Under the pieces are notes generated by a model. It did no database searches and was not told the DNA's origin. It worked only from the letters and a program-made list of their open reading frames with translations. This document shows, one piece after another, positions 5,296-13,514 of a DNA stretch of 13,516 nt (position 1 is its first letter; each line of letters begins with the position of its first letter). Position numbers and translations under genes: made by a program. The stretch covers positions 1 to 13,516 of the forward strand of contig JAIDKP010000435.1 of the NCBI GenBank assembly GCA_029051445.1. Reading direction: 5' to 3'. The stretch is from Muribaculaceae bacterium (GTDB lineage Bacteria; Bacteroidota; Bacteroidia; Bacteroidales; Muribaculaceae).

Positions 5296-6861
5296 TCATT
5301 TTAGTTTTCTCATGGCATCGGAAAGTGGCTCGAGACCTATCGACTCGCGACGCATGTCTACATTGGCGGCATCCCTGATCGGATAAACTTTTGCGGCTTT
5401 TCGGCCATCCGATTCTTCCCAGTAATATTGGGTGCCGTATATCTGTTGCTCGCCGCTGTTGACGAGTATGCGGTCCTCGAGCATCGCGATCTGTATGCGG
5501 TTCAGGTCACCTCTTATCACACCTTCTTTCAGCATCGGCAAAGCTTCTTTCTGAGTCTCTATGTCGGCATGCTGTATCACGAGCCATATTGTGGAGCATG
5601 CGTTACCCACAAGATCCTTGCCGGGCCAGCCGTGGATATGCAGTATCTCTTTGATTTCTGCAAGATTTTTCGCGTCGGTCTCGATCATTTCATCAGTCAG
5701 GACTTTTACTTTAACTGAGTCTTGTGGCTGTGCTTTGTAGGCTTGCAAAAACCGGTGCCTTACATCTTGATCGGCTTTCCATATCGCAAGCAGACGTTGA
5801 CGTAGCGGGCGGTCATAGTTTGCTTCGATGCGCTCCATGCGGCTTGCCATCGTGTCGGCGAAAGCGTGCCAATCGTCAAGTGCGGTTAGCGGTGCTAGTT
5901 CGCCGTTGGCCGGATTATCCATATACCAGTCCTTATCCATTGCGGCAATCTCTTGGAGCATAGACATTGCAAATGATAGTTCGCCGGTTTGGGCGGCTGC
6001 ACAGGCTGTGTTGACCATAGTCTCTGTTTCTTGTTTGTCTCTAAGCGACATCGCTTTTTTCAGATGGTTCAGTGCTTGTGGATAGTCATTGGCGATAAGG
6101 CATGAGTCGGCTTTAGCAATATTTACGATATACTTCCTTTCACGGTCATGCTTTATCTCCTGTCCGATCATGTAATTGCCGAAAGCGAGTTTACGGTGGC
6201 TGTTGACGGTATTCGACCAGAATTCGACAGCCTTGTGGTCGTTGACATCCTTTCTGAAAAAAGCACGATACATCTGCCTTTTCAGATTCATCTTCTTGGT
6301 CTGTTTTGTCTCTGTCTGGAACACTAATATCTGGGCGAGTGGCCGGTCAACATATGTGTAATAGTCGACAACGAGTATCTGTTTCTTTCTACGGTCGAAA
6401 AAAGTGTAGGTGAACATTTCTTCAGGCTTCCTTATCCAGTCTTCGCCGAAGTCATCGTAGACCCACATCGTGTAGGGGTGCTCTCCGTCAATGTTTGATG
6501 AGACCGACGAAGGTTGGATGCCGTTTCGTTCAGGACGTGGCACGACAAACATTGTCGTCATATCCGGTGCATAAAACAGCACTTCTGCGCTGTCGAGTCC
6601 GGTGGTGTGAAGAATCTGCCCCATGAATTTTTCAAGACCGGGGTATTTCTGCATTGAGTCGCGCGACGATATTATCGGCATGTCGACAGGTAAAAGCCGG
6701 TTGCCGAATGTCAGACGGTAGGTGGTATCTTCGTTGATGATCTGCCCGTAGTGCTCGCTAAGATTCCACTGGTGGTCGGCAAAACGCAGATGATGTGTGC
6801 TTTGGCATCCGGCAATCGTCAGTACCAGGAGTATAGTTAGGATATGGGCTGTCGCTCTCAT
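5296..6861 (-). CDS. Lipoprotein with TPR-like repeats and a DUF6624-type C-terminal domain
   Basis: A 521-residue protein beginning MRATAHILTILLVLTIAGC, a lipoprotein signal with Cys19 as lipid site. Residues about 45-240 form a region I do not recognise. Residues about 247-313 look like two TPR-type helical hairpins (ANDYPQALNHLKKAMSL, AAAQTGELSFAMSMLQEI). The last about 165 residues match my memory of the DUF6624 pattern: LVIQHAD (427-433), LPMLKEGVIRGDL, MLEDRILVNSGEQQIYGTQ (to 478), then PIRD, NVDMRR and GLEPL. The function of that domain is unknown to me. The frame extends upstream to an ATG at 6915, but that start would bury the signal peptide and the -7-like TAGCTTTA (6886-6893, one mismatch), so 6861 is preferred. 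It is divergent from the histidine kinase gene over 132 bases, which hints at a possible envelope-sensing or target relationship. Confidence 0.75.
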   Translation of the reverse strand: MRATAHILTILLVLTIAGCQSTHHLRFADHQWNLSEHYGQIINEDTTYRLTFGNRLLPVDMPIISSRDSMQKYPGLEKFMGQILHTTGLDSAEVLFYAPDMTTMFVVPRPERNGIQPSSVSSNIDGEHPYTMWVYDDFGEDWIRKPEEMFTYTFFDRRKKQILVVDYYTYVDRPLAQILVFQTETKQTKKMNLKRQMYRAFFRKDVNDHKAVEFWSNTVNSHRKLAFGNYMIGQEIKHDRERKYIVNIAKADSCLIANDYPQALNHLKKAMSLRDKQETETMVNTACAAAQTGELSFAMSMLQEIAAMDKDWYMDNPANGELAPLTALDDWHAFADTMASRMERIEANYDRPLRQRLLAIWKADQDVRHRFLQAYKAQPQDSVKVKVLTDEMIETDAKNLAEIKEILHIHGWPGKDLVGNACSTIWLVIQHADIETQKEALPMLKEGVIRGDLNRIQIAMLEDRILVNSGEQQIYGTQYYWEESDGRKAAKVYPIRDAANVDMRRESIGLEPLSDAMRKLK

Positions 6862-6993
6862 GAGGGTGGTTTTGATATTTGCGGGTAAAGCTATGCACTG
6901 ACCGGTACATTTCATCTTATTTTTGAATTGATAAGTCTTAATAATTCTTAGCTGTCTTAGCCTTTTCTGAATTTGTTATGTAATTTTAAACCG

Positions 6994-8304
6994 ATGAAAC
7001 ACTTTAAGCTCATATCGGTTTCATGTCTTGCAGTCATTGTTGTGGCTACGCTGGTCATGTCGTGGTGTGTATGTGGTGTGTATAAAAATGTCAGATCCGA
7101 TGTCATGCGCACTGTCGCCGAGTGTGTGCGCCGTGCCGATGTGATGGAGTTGATATCACGTATGGAATCCCCGTTCGGGCGTGCCGATGAGGCTGCGGTG
7201 CGTCTGGGCTCTTATGTGGCGGCCGGACAGTCGAAGGATGGACTTATTGTTGCATCCGATACGCTTAAAACTTCTCTTGCCGCGCTATTGCGTTTCGGAC
7301 TTGATTTCGGCGATGGCAGAGAACATACCGACTTTCAGGTGCTTGACAGTATTCTGCGATGTGAGTTGCATCGTTATGGGCTTTATCCGGAACAAGTCTT
7401 TGTGTTGCCTCCCGGCGTGCCACCCGGGGCTGACTCAAGGCTGTGGTCATGTGAATACCGTGTCACTCCTGTTTCCGATGTTGAGTATATAGCGTATATA
7501 AGTCCGCTTGATGCGCATATATTGCAAAATATGTCCTCTCTGATAATATCAGGCGTTGTACTTGTTTTGGCTGTCGCGGTTATTGTGGTATATCTTATTC
7601 TGACAGTGAGGCGTCTGCGCACTATCGAGCAGATGAAGGATGATTTCACCCATAACATGACACATGAACTAAAGACACCGGTGGCTGTTGCCATGTTGGC
7701 TGCCGACTCATTGTTGAGGTATTACGATCCTTCCGATGAGACACGCAACAGGCGTATGCTCGGGATTGTAGTGGAGCGGCTTGGAGTTTTGACTGACATG
7801 ATCGAGAAGATCCTGTCGGTTAGCATGGAGCGCTTCAGGCATGTAAGATTGAATATGATGCAGGTAAATGTCGTTACGGTGATCGATGAAGCCGTGCGGC
7901 AGATAAAGATAAAAGCTGAAAAGGAAGTGAATATTACAGTCTCTGTTGATCCTGCCGAACTTGTTATAGAAACAGATCCGCTTCATTTCAGTAATATACT
8001 GTCTAATCTGCTTGATAACGCCGTAAAGTATTCTGAAAGATCTGTGAATATTGCTGTTAGAGCTTCGGCTCATGGGCTGACTGTCGAAGATGACGGAATT
8101 GGAATTGATAACGATGATCTTACGCATATCTTTGATAAATTTTATCGTGCGACAGATGGCGATCGATACAGAGTGTCGGGATTCGGTATAGGGCTTTATT
8201 ATGTCAGGCATATTGTCGACCTGATGGGGTGGAGCATAACGGTCGGGAGCCGGAAGGGGAGTGGTACGAAATTCACGATTGTCTGGTATGGAGAAAAAAT
8301 ATAA
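6994..8304 (+). CDS. Membrane sensor histidine kinase
   Basis: A 436-residue inner-membrane kinase. A first hydrophobic segment (residues about 5-27), a periplasmic sensor region of about 150 residues with no recognisable domain, and a second transmembrane segment (about 180-205) precede the HisKA domain, whose phospho-acceptor is His224 in THNMTHELKTPVA. The ATPase domain has all boxes: N-box NLLDNAVKYS, G1 DDGIGI, F-box IFDKFYR, G2 GFGIGLYYV. It phosphorylates the response regulator that follows, whose gene overlaps its 3' end by 17 bases. The start ATG at 6994 (MKHFKLISVSCL) yields a normal membrane anchor; an upstream in-frame TTG at 6973 is less likely. A degenerate -7 box TGAATTTG (6968-6975, one mismatch) lies 18 bases before the start. 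The periplasmic signal is unknown. Confidence 0.9.
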   Translation: MKHFKLISVSCLAVIVVATLVMSWCVCGVYKNVRSDVMRTVAECVRRADVMELISRMESPFGRADEAAVRLGSYVAAGQSKDGLIVASDTLKTSLAALLRFGLDFGDGREHTDFQVLDSILRCELHRYGLYPEQVFVLPPGVPPGADSRLWSCEYRVTPVSDVEYIAYISPLDAHILQNMSSLIISGVVLVLAVAVIVVYLILTVRRLRTIEQMKDDFTHNMTHELKTPVAVAMLAADSLLRYYDPSDETRNRRMLGIVVERLGVLTDMIEKILSVSMERFRHVRLNMMQVNVVTVIDEAVRQIKIKAEKEVNITVSVDPAELVIETDPLHFSNILSNLLDNAVKYSERSVNIAVRASAHGLTVEDDGIGIDNDDLTHIFDKFYRATDGDRYRVSGFGIGLYYVRHIVDLMGWSITVGSRKGSGTKFTIVWYGEKI

Positions 8305-8983
8305 AATCCTGTTGGTCGAGGATGATTCGACCCTGGCGTATATCGTGGCCGATGCTCTCGGGCGTGAGGGGTTTGAAGTCTCATGTGCATCCGATGGTGA
8401 GGCAGGACTGGAAGCGGTCGATGTGTTCAGGCCTGATGTGGTTATTGCCGATGTGATGATGCCACGCATGAGCGGATTTGAGATGGTGCGTCGCATCAGA
8501 GCCGTTGACCCGGTGTTGCCGGTTTTGTTTCTCACAGCACGTACATCGGTCGATGATCTTGTCAAAGGTTTTGACTCAGGAGGTAATGACTATCTTCGTA
8601 AACCGTTTCAGATTGTTGAGTTGGTCGTTAGGGTAAAGGCGCTGCTTAATCGTGTGGGAACATTCCAGCCGGCCGATGAAATAATTGAGGTGTCAGGCTG
8701 TCGTCTTGACGTGGTACGTCAGAAACTCACTTTAAACGGCACCGATCAGTCTCTTTCGCACATTGAGACTTCTATTCTATGTCTGCTGTTTGCCCGTCCC
8801 AATCAGGTTGTCGACGCAGAGACAATCATGATGAACGTCTGGCACAATGATGATTTTGGGAACTACAACCGCCTGCATGGTTTTATTCACAAACTGCGCA
8901 AGTATCTTGCCCGGTCGGCTCTTGATATTGTGAATGTGCGTTCTGTCGGATATCGTCTTGTTGTCACGAAGTCTGCGGAATGA
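8288..8983 (+). CDS. OmpR-family response regulator
   Basis: A 231-residue regulator, the partner of the overlapping kinase. The receiver domain (residues 1-120) has the acidic pair Asp12/Asp13, the phosphorylation site Asp55 in VVIADVMMP, Thr83 in LFLTART and Lys105 in NDYLRKPF. The C-terminal half is a winged-helix DNA-binding domain (residues about 135-228), ending in the usual RLHGFIHKLRKYL and VNVRSVGYRLV. The ATG at 8288 is chosen because MEKKYKILLVEDD is the canonical beginning; an in-frame ATG at 8261 would add nine unrelated residues. General resemblance to Bacteroides RprY-type regulators is seen, but I cannot assign orthology. Target genes are unknown; the divergent lipoprotein at 5296-6861 is one candidate. 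Confidence 0.92.
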   Translation: MEKKYKILLVEDDSTLAYIVADALGREGFEVSCASDGEAGLEAVDVFRPDVVIADVMMPRMSGFEMVRRIRAVDPVLPVLFLTARTSVDDLVKGFDSGGNDYLRKPFQIVELVVRVKALLNRVGTFQPADEIIEVSGCRLDVVRQKLTLNGTDQSLSHIETSILCLLFARPNQVVDAETIMMNVWHNDDFGNYNRLHGFIHKLRKYLARSALDIVNVRSVGYRLVVTKSAE

Positions 8984-9006
8984 TTAGGATTGCGTGGCGT
9001 ATTTTG

Positions 9007-9014
9007 TATTTTTG
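9007..9014 (+). promoter_or_regulatory. Bacteroidota -7 box for the kinase-RapZ fusion operon
   Basis: TATTTTTG, exact TAnnTTTG match, 20 bases before the ATG at 9035 and 23 bases after the response-regulator stop. It separates this operon from the two-component system, though read-through is possible because no terminator is seen between them. Confidence 0.65.
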
Positions 9015-9034
9015 TACGCAGCAAAGCAGATCTG

Positions 9035-10483
9035 ATGAAGAATACTGATATCAAAACAATCGAGGATTTATGTGTGAGGTGGTGTGGCACATTGCCGGCC
9101 TCAATATCGCAATTGCCTGGAGCGGGTTCTTCAAGGCGATATTATCGTGTGGCGACAGGAGCAGGGAGAAGCGTTATAGCTACGATTGGCACATCGGTCA
9201 AAGAAAACGAGGCGTTTATAACTATGTCTCGGCACTTTGTGTCGCAAGGGCTTGATGTGCCCGAAGTGTTTGCTGTGACAGACGACGGCATGGCATATCT
9301 TCAGTCTGATCTTGGCGATACGTCTTTGTTCGACTCTCTGGCATCGGCAAGAGCTACAGGAACCTGGTCGCAAGACAATGTCAAAGTCCTTGAAAAAACG
9401 GTTAAATCGCTTGTCGATCTACAGTTTACAAATGTCAGTGATATTGATTTCTCGCGCTGTTACCCTCTGCCGTCTATGGATAGGCGTTCGGTCATGTGGG
9501 ATCTCAATTATTTTAAATACTGCTTTTTGAAGGCAGTTGTCTCTGAAATCGACGAGGTGCGTCTTGAGGCCGACTTTGAGCGTCTGGCCGACATGGTGCT
9601 TTCCGATGAAGTGCCTTCCGGTTTTATGTATCGTGATTTCCAGTCGCGCAACGTCATGTTGAATGACGGCACTCCTTGTTTTATTGATTTTCAGGGCGGT
9701 CGCCGTGGCCCGTGTCTCTATGATATCGTTTCGTTTCTGTGGCAGGCAAAAGCGGCATACCCGGCTGATCTTAGAGCGCACCTGCTTGATGTCTATGCCG
9801 AAGCATTGAATGAAAAGATTGGTTGTGATACAGAGGTGCTCTATCGCCATTTGTCTTCATTTATATTGTTACGCACGCTTCAGGTGCTCGGAGCCTATGG
9901 CTTCCGTGGCTATTTTGAACGTAAAACACATTTTCTGCAGAGTATTCCTAGGGCTCTTGACAATCTTTCGGAACTGTTTGATAAATATGGCTTCGACCGG
10001 TTACCTTATTTGCGTGAAGTGATGACAGAAGTGATCGCAGAAATGCTTAAGCCGGATGCCGATAAACGTACTACACTGAAAGTAAAAGTTGCAAGCTTTT
10101 CATATCGCGTAGGCTATCCGGAAGATCAGTCCGGTAATGGCGGAGGCTTTGTATTTGATTGCCGTGCTGTGACCAACCCCGGAAAGTTTGATCGTTATAA
10201 GCCGCTGACAGGGCTTGATGCACCTGTCATAGAGTTTATTGAGTCAACCGATGAAATGCGTGAATTCCTTGACAATGCTTTTGCTCTGGTGTCTGCAAGC
10301 ATTAGAAAGTATTTGAAGCGCGGATTCACAGATCTTAGTGTGGCATTCGGGTGCACAGGTGGTCGCCATCGTTCTGTCTATGCCGCGCAGCACATGGCGG
10401 AGCGTATCAGCCGTGAGTTTGGGGTCGAAGTTGAGATCTTGCACCGTGAACGTAAAATCCATAGTATTCTCCCCGCAAGATGA
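9035..10483 (+). CDS. AmgK-like sugar kinase fused to a RapZ C-terminal domain
   Basis: A 482-residue two-domain cytoplasmic protein. Residues about 5-330 are an aminoglycoside-phosphotransferase-fold kinase: GAGSSRRYYRV as nucleotide loop, MYRDFQSRNVML with catalytic Asp201 and Asn206, then IDFQGGRRGPCLYDIVSFLW with metal-binding Asp218. This best resembles AmgK, the anomeric kinase for MurNAc/GlcNAc. Residues about 349-482 match the C-terminal half of the RNase adapter RapZ: SYRVGYPED, FVFDCRAVTNPGKFD, LTGLDAPV, and the hallmark GCTGGRHRSVY (439-449). The N-terminal Walker-type domain of full RapZ is absent. The next gene is MurU-like and overlaps by ATGA, which supports a role in peptidoglycan sugar recycling. 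The ATG at 9035 is chosen because the -7 box at 9007 lies between it and the upstream TTG at 8990. Confidence 0.85.
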   Translation: MKNTDIKTIEDLCVRWCGTLPASISQLPGAGSSRRYYRVATGAGRSVIATIGTSVKENEAFITMSRHFVSQGLDVPEVFAVTDDGMAYLQSDLGDTSLFDSLASARATGTWSQDNVKVLEKTVKSLVDLQFTNVSDIDFSRCYPLPSMDRRSVMWDLNYFKYCFLKAVVSEIDEVRLEADFERLADMVLSDEVPSGFMYRDFQSRNVMLNDGTPCFIDFQGGRRGPCLYDIVSFLWQAKAAYPADLRAHLLDVYAEALNEKIGCDTEVLYRHLSSFILLRTLQVLGAYGFRGYFERKTHFLQSIPRALDNLSELFDKYGFDRLPYLREVMTEVIAEMLKPDADKRTTLKVKVASFSYRVGYPEDQSGNGGGFVFDCRAVTNPGKFDRYKPLTGLDAPVIEFIESTDEMREFLDNAFALVSASIRKYLKRGFTDLSVAFGCTGGRHRSVYAAQHMAERISREFGVEVEILHRERKIHSILPAR

Positions 10484-11250
10484 CCGCAATGATTTTTGCG
10501 GCGGGGCTTGGCTCGCGTCTGGCTCCGCTGACCGACAATTGTCCTAAGGCATTGTTGCCTGTTGCCGGAGTTCCGATGATAGAGCGGGCTGTTACGTTGC
10601 TTCGGGACAGCGCAGGTGTTGATAGGGTAGTGGTGAACATACACTCTCATGCCGACATGATTGAGCGATGGGTCAATGAAAACAGTCAAAGGCTTGGTGT
10701 TGAAATTTTGTTGTCCGATGAGCGTGAATTGCTGCTCGACACTGGCGGAGGACTGCTTCGTGCTTCGTGTCTGCTGGATCATGAAGACGACGTGATACTG
10801 TATAATGCGGATATTGTCACAGATATTGACCTCGGTAAGATGCTTGAGGATCACAGGACCTCTGGAGCCGATGTGACTCTGCTCACGGCCGATCGCGTTA
10901 CTTCGCGCAAACTGCTTTTTGACGCGGAGGGAAAAATGCATGGATGGATAAATTTAGGATCAGGAGAAACACGGCCTCCCTGTCTTGCTGGTAAAACCGA
11001 CTCGCTGACTCCGCTTGCTTTCGGAGGTATACACATTGTTGGACGCGCGGTATTCTCTTTTTTGCATGAATATGCGGCACAGGTCGGCGATGTATTTTCG
11101 ATAACGCCGTTTTATATCGAGATGTGTCGCCGGCTTGATATAATGTCGTGGCGCCAGCCCGGTGCGACTCGGTGGATTGATGCCGGTAAGCCGGTGTCAT
11201 ATGCCGAAGCGCAAACACTCTGTGGTGTTGATAACTGCTTGAATATGTAA
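10480..11250 (+). CDS. MurU-like sugar-1-phosphate nucleotidyltransferase
   Basis: A 256-residue cytoplasmic enzyme of the NTP-transferase family. The nucleotide-binding signature is AAGLGSRLAPLT...PKALLPV (residues 7-28, Lys23). DTGGGL (87-92) and the metal-binding LYNADIVTDID (Asp111) follow, and near the end are DVFSITPFYIEM and RWIDAGKPVSYAEA. These fit MurNAc-1-phosphate uridylyltransferase (MurU), which makes UDP-MurNAc from MurNAc-1-P in the AmgK/MurU cell-wall recycling route. Its ATG overlaps the stop of the kinase-RapZ gene (ATGA), implying coupled translation and supporting MurU over other sugar nucleotidyltransferases. It is slightly longer than Pseudomonas MurU (about 220-225). 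Sugar specificity is inferred from context. Confidence 0.8.
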   Translation: MTAMIFAAGLGSRLAPLTDNCPKALLPVAGVPMIERAVTLLRDSAGVDRVVVNIHSHADMIERWVNENSQRLGVEILLSDERELLLDTGGGLLRASCLLDHEDDVILYNADIVTDIDLGKMLEDHRTSGADVTLLTADRVTSRKLLFDAEGKMHGWINLGSGETRPPCLAGKTDSLTPLAFGGIHIVGRAVFSFLHEYAAQVGDVFSITPFYIEMCRRLDIMSWRQPGATRWIDAGKPVSYAEAQTLCGVDNCLNM

Positions 11251-11294
11251 ATATGTCTTTGCTTTTGACCGTGGATTGTCAGTTAAAAAGAGTG

Positions 11295-11302
11295 TACATT
11301 TG
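11295..11302 (+). promoter_or_regulatory. Bacteroidota -7 box for mutL
   Basis: TACATTTG, exact TAnnTTTG match, 54 bases before the mutL ATG. A TTG at 11276-11278 is 16 bases upstream, slightly close for a -33 box. Confidence 0.6.
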
Positions 11303-11356
11303 CAATCCGATAGACAGCCTATTTCATTCTCTCATCAACAGAAATCACACTAAAGC

Positions 11357-13246
11357 ATGAGCGACATTATCAGACTCCTTCCTGACTCCGTTGCAAACCA
11401 GATCGCAGCCGGCGAGGTGATACAGCGTCCGGCATCTGTAGTAAAGGAGTTAGTTGAAAATGCGGTCGATGCAGGTGCAACTACTGTCGATATTGTTCTA
11501 AAAGACGCCGGCCGCACATTAATCCAGGTTATTGACAATGGCACAGGCATGTCGGCTACCGACGCGCGTCTTGCATTTGAACGTCACAGCACGTCAAAAA
11601 TAAAAGAGGCCGCCGATCTTTTTGCACTCCGTACGATGGGATTCCGTGGAGAGGCGCTCGCTTCTATTGCGGCTGTAGCACAGCTCGATGTTCGCACAAT
11701 GCTTCATGGAGAAAGTCTTGGCTCGAGACTCGCAATTTCCGGATCTCAGGTAGAGTCGCAGACATCCGAAGTGTGTGCGCCCGGAACAAATATGATGGTT
11801 AAGAATCTGTTTTTCAATGTTCCGGCGCGTCGCAAGTTTCTTAAAAAAGATTCAGTCGAACTCAGTAACATTGTTCATGAATTTGAGAGACTTGCACTGG
11901 TTAATCCGGATATTGAACTTTCGCTTACACATAATGACAAATTGCTGCATCGGCTTGGGAAGGTTCCGTTGAAGCAACGCATTGGTGATCTCTTTGGACG
12001 TCAGGTTGAAAACCAGCTGATTCCTGTAGAGACAACAACGAGTATTGTCAAGATCTCAGGATTTATCGGGCACCCGTCAAATGCCCGTAAACGCAATGCC
12101 TTGCAGTACTTCTTTGTTAATGGGAGGAATATGCGTCATCCTTATTTCCACAAGGCCGTCATGACATGCTATGAGCCCCTTATCACCAGTGAAGTGCAGC
12201 CAAACTATTTTCTCTCATTTGAAATTGATCCTTCTGCGATAGATGTCAATATCCATCCGACCAAAAATGAGATCAAATTTGAAAATGAGCAGCAGATATG
12301 GCAGATATTGATTGCCGCGGTTAAGGAAGCTCTCGGAAGATTTAATATCGGACCGGCTCTTGAGTTTAATCTTGCCGACAGTCCGGAAATCCCTGCGATG
12401 GGAACAGGAAAACATATCAGTGTACCTTCTGCAGGTGCAGGTGCATCATCCTATAACCCTTTTAGCGAGTCATTGTTGACCGGTGGGGGATCCGGCAGCT
12501 TTCCATGGTCACGGGATAATAGTGCGCGTGCGGCAAAGGGATGGGAGACGCTCTATGCTCCTTCCGATTCATTGGTCGACAGTGCTGCCGATTTCGATAT
12601 TCCCGCTGCCGATGACACATTCTCATCGCAGTTGCAGCTTGATGGCATGACAGAAAAGTCGGCTATGGCATCGATGGCCAACTTGCAGGCAGGAGGAAAA
12701 TATATAATCTCATACACACGTGAGGGACTGACTATCGTAGATCAGCATCGTGCACACCTTAAAGTGCTTTATGAGGAATATATAAGTCAGATACACGATG
12801 GAGGCTTCCCGACGCAGGCACTTATGTTTCCTGCTTCGGTACAGCTGGACGCTTCACATTCGATAATGCTTGACAGCATAATCGACAGCATTGAGGCACT
12901 TGGATTCAGGTTGAAATCATGCAGTGACGGATGTTGGGATATTGAGGGGGTACCATCGGTGCTTAAAGGCACTGACGGAAGTGAGGCATTGCTCGATATG
13001 ATACAACAGGTGATTGATGGAACAACTGCGGGTGACGACGCTGATGTTGAGGGACTCACGCATATTCTTGCACTTTCGCTGGCTCGTTGCGCTGCAATAC
13101 GCTATGGTCAGATACTGTCGGTAGAAGAAACAGAACACTTGCTTGCATCGTTATTTGCGCTTTATGATCCATTGTACACTCCTGACGGGAAGAAAATAAT
13201 ACTTACCATTCAGTATGACGAGATAGAGAAGCGCCTGACATTATAA
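11357..13246 (+). CDS. mutL: DNA mismatch repair protein MutL
   Basis: A 629-residue mismatch-repair mediator that couples MutS mismatch recognition to strand removal. The N-terminal GHKL ATPase (residues 1-335) is complete: NQIAAGEVIQRPASVVKELV with catalytic Glu31 and Asn35, DNGTGM with Asp60, STSKI, TMGFRGEALASIAAV, and KNLFFNVPARRKFLK. A variable Ser/Gly/Asp-rich linker (about 340-440) leads to the C-terminal dimerisation domain (about 445-625). In nicking MutLs that domain has DQHA(X)2E(X)4E, ACR and CPHGRP motifs. Here the first reads DQHRAHLKVLYEE from Asp462, with Leu where the Glu is expected; the second reads ARC; the last region reads TPDGKK (608-613). Endonuclease activity is therefore doubtful from sequence. 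Own promoter; downstream is a tRNA gene. Confidence 0.95.
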   Translation: MSDIIRLLPDSVANQIAAGEVIQRPASVVKELVENAVDAGATTVDIVLKDAGRTLIQVIDNGTGMSATDARLAFERHSTSKIKEAADLFALRTMGFRGEALASIAAVAQLDVRTMLHGESLGSRLAISGSQVESQTSEVCAPGTNMMVKNLFFNVPARRKFLKKDSVELSNIVHEFERLALVNPDIELSLTHNDKLLHRLGKVPLKQRIGDLFGRQVENQLIPVETTTSIVKISGFIGHPSNARKRNALQYFFVNGRNMRHPYFHKAVMTCYEPLITSEVQPNYFLSFEIDPSAIDVNIHPTKNEIKFENEQQIWQILIAAVKEALGRFNIGPALEFNLADSPEIPAMGTGKHISVPSAGAGASSYNPFSESLLTGGGSGSFPWSRDNSARAAKGWETLYAPSDSLVDSAADFDIPAADDTFSSQLQLDGMTEKSAMASMANLQAGGKYIISYTREGLTIVDQHRAHLKVLYEEYISQIHDGGFPTQALMFPASVQLDASHSIMLDSIIDSIEALGFRLKSCSDGCWDIEGVPSVLKGTDGSEALLDMIQQVIDGTTAGDDADVEGLTHILALSLARCAAIRYGQILSVEETEHLLASLFALYDPLYTPDGKKIILTIQYDEIEKRLTL

Positions 13247-13338
13247 TGATAATTGCTTGTAATTGTCTTGATAATAGGTGAGTATATCAGGGCTAATGCG
13301 GGATTCAAAAAAAAATATCGAAAAAAAGTAGAATTTGT

Positions 13339-13369
13339 TTTGGAGATTTAAAAGAAAGATGTAACTTTG
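13339..13369 (+). promoter_or_regulatory. Promoter of tRNA-Gln
   Basis: A -33 box TTTG (13339-13342), a 19-base spacer and a -7 box TAACTTTG (13362-13369): the best full promoter match in the window. The leader before the tRNA is about 68 bases (from about 13376) and contains small complementary stretches such as GCAT/ATGC and CAAAC/GTTTG. Between the mutL stop and this promoter (13247-13338) I see only AT-rich DNA without a convincing terminator. Confidence 0.8.
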
Positions 13370-13443
13370 CACTCGTTAAAACCAAACGCCATTAGGCATA
13401 GAGATGCTGCGAATATGGTTTGTTCGGTTCGTAAAATATAAAT

Positions 13444-13514
13444 TGCCTTGTGGTGTAATGGTAGCACGTCGGATTCTGGTTCCGCCTGTGAGGGTTCGAA
13501 TCCTTCCAAGGCAA
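13444..13514 (+). tRNA. tRNA-Gln (anticodon CTG)
   Basis: A 71-base cloverleaf can be drawn: acceptor TGCCTTG/CAAGGCA with discriminator A13514; U8; D-arm GTG/CAC around TAATGGTAG; anticodon stem CGGA/TCCG with loop TTCTGGT giving anticodon CTG; T-arm GAGGG/CCTTC (one G-U) around TTCGAAT. It decodes CAG as glutamine. The next bases are CA and then the window ends, so CCA is not encoded. Further tRNAs may follow beyond the window. Confidence 0.9.

Noticed and set aside
7708..8565. A 285-codon open frame on the minus strand across the kinase/regulator junction.
   Set aside because: It is antisense to two clear genes, its translation is Arg/Ser/Thr-rich without family features, and it has no promoter or plausible start context.
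8990..9034. A longer start (TTG) for the kinase-RapZ fusion.
   Set aside because: The extension contains the -7 box at 9007-9014 and adds residues with no family match; ATG at 9035 fits.
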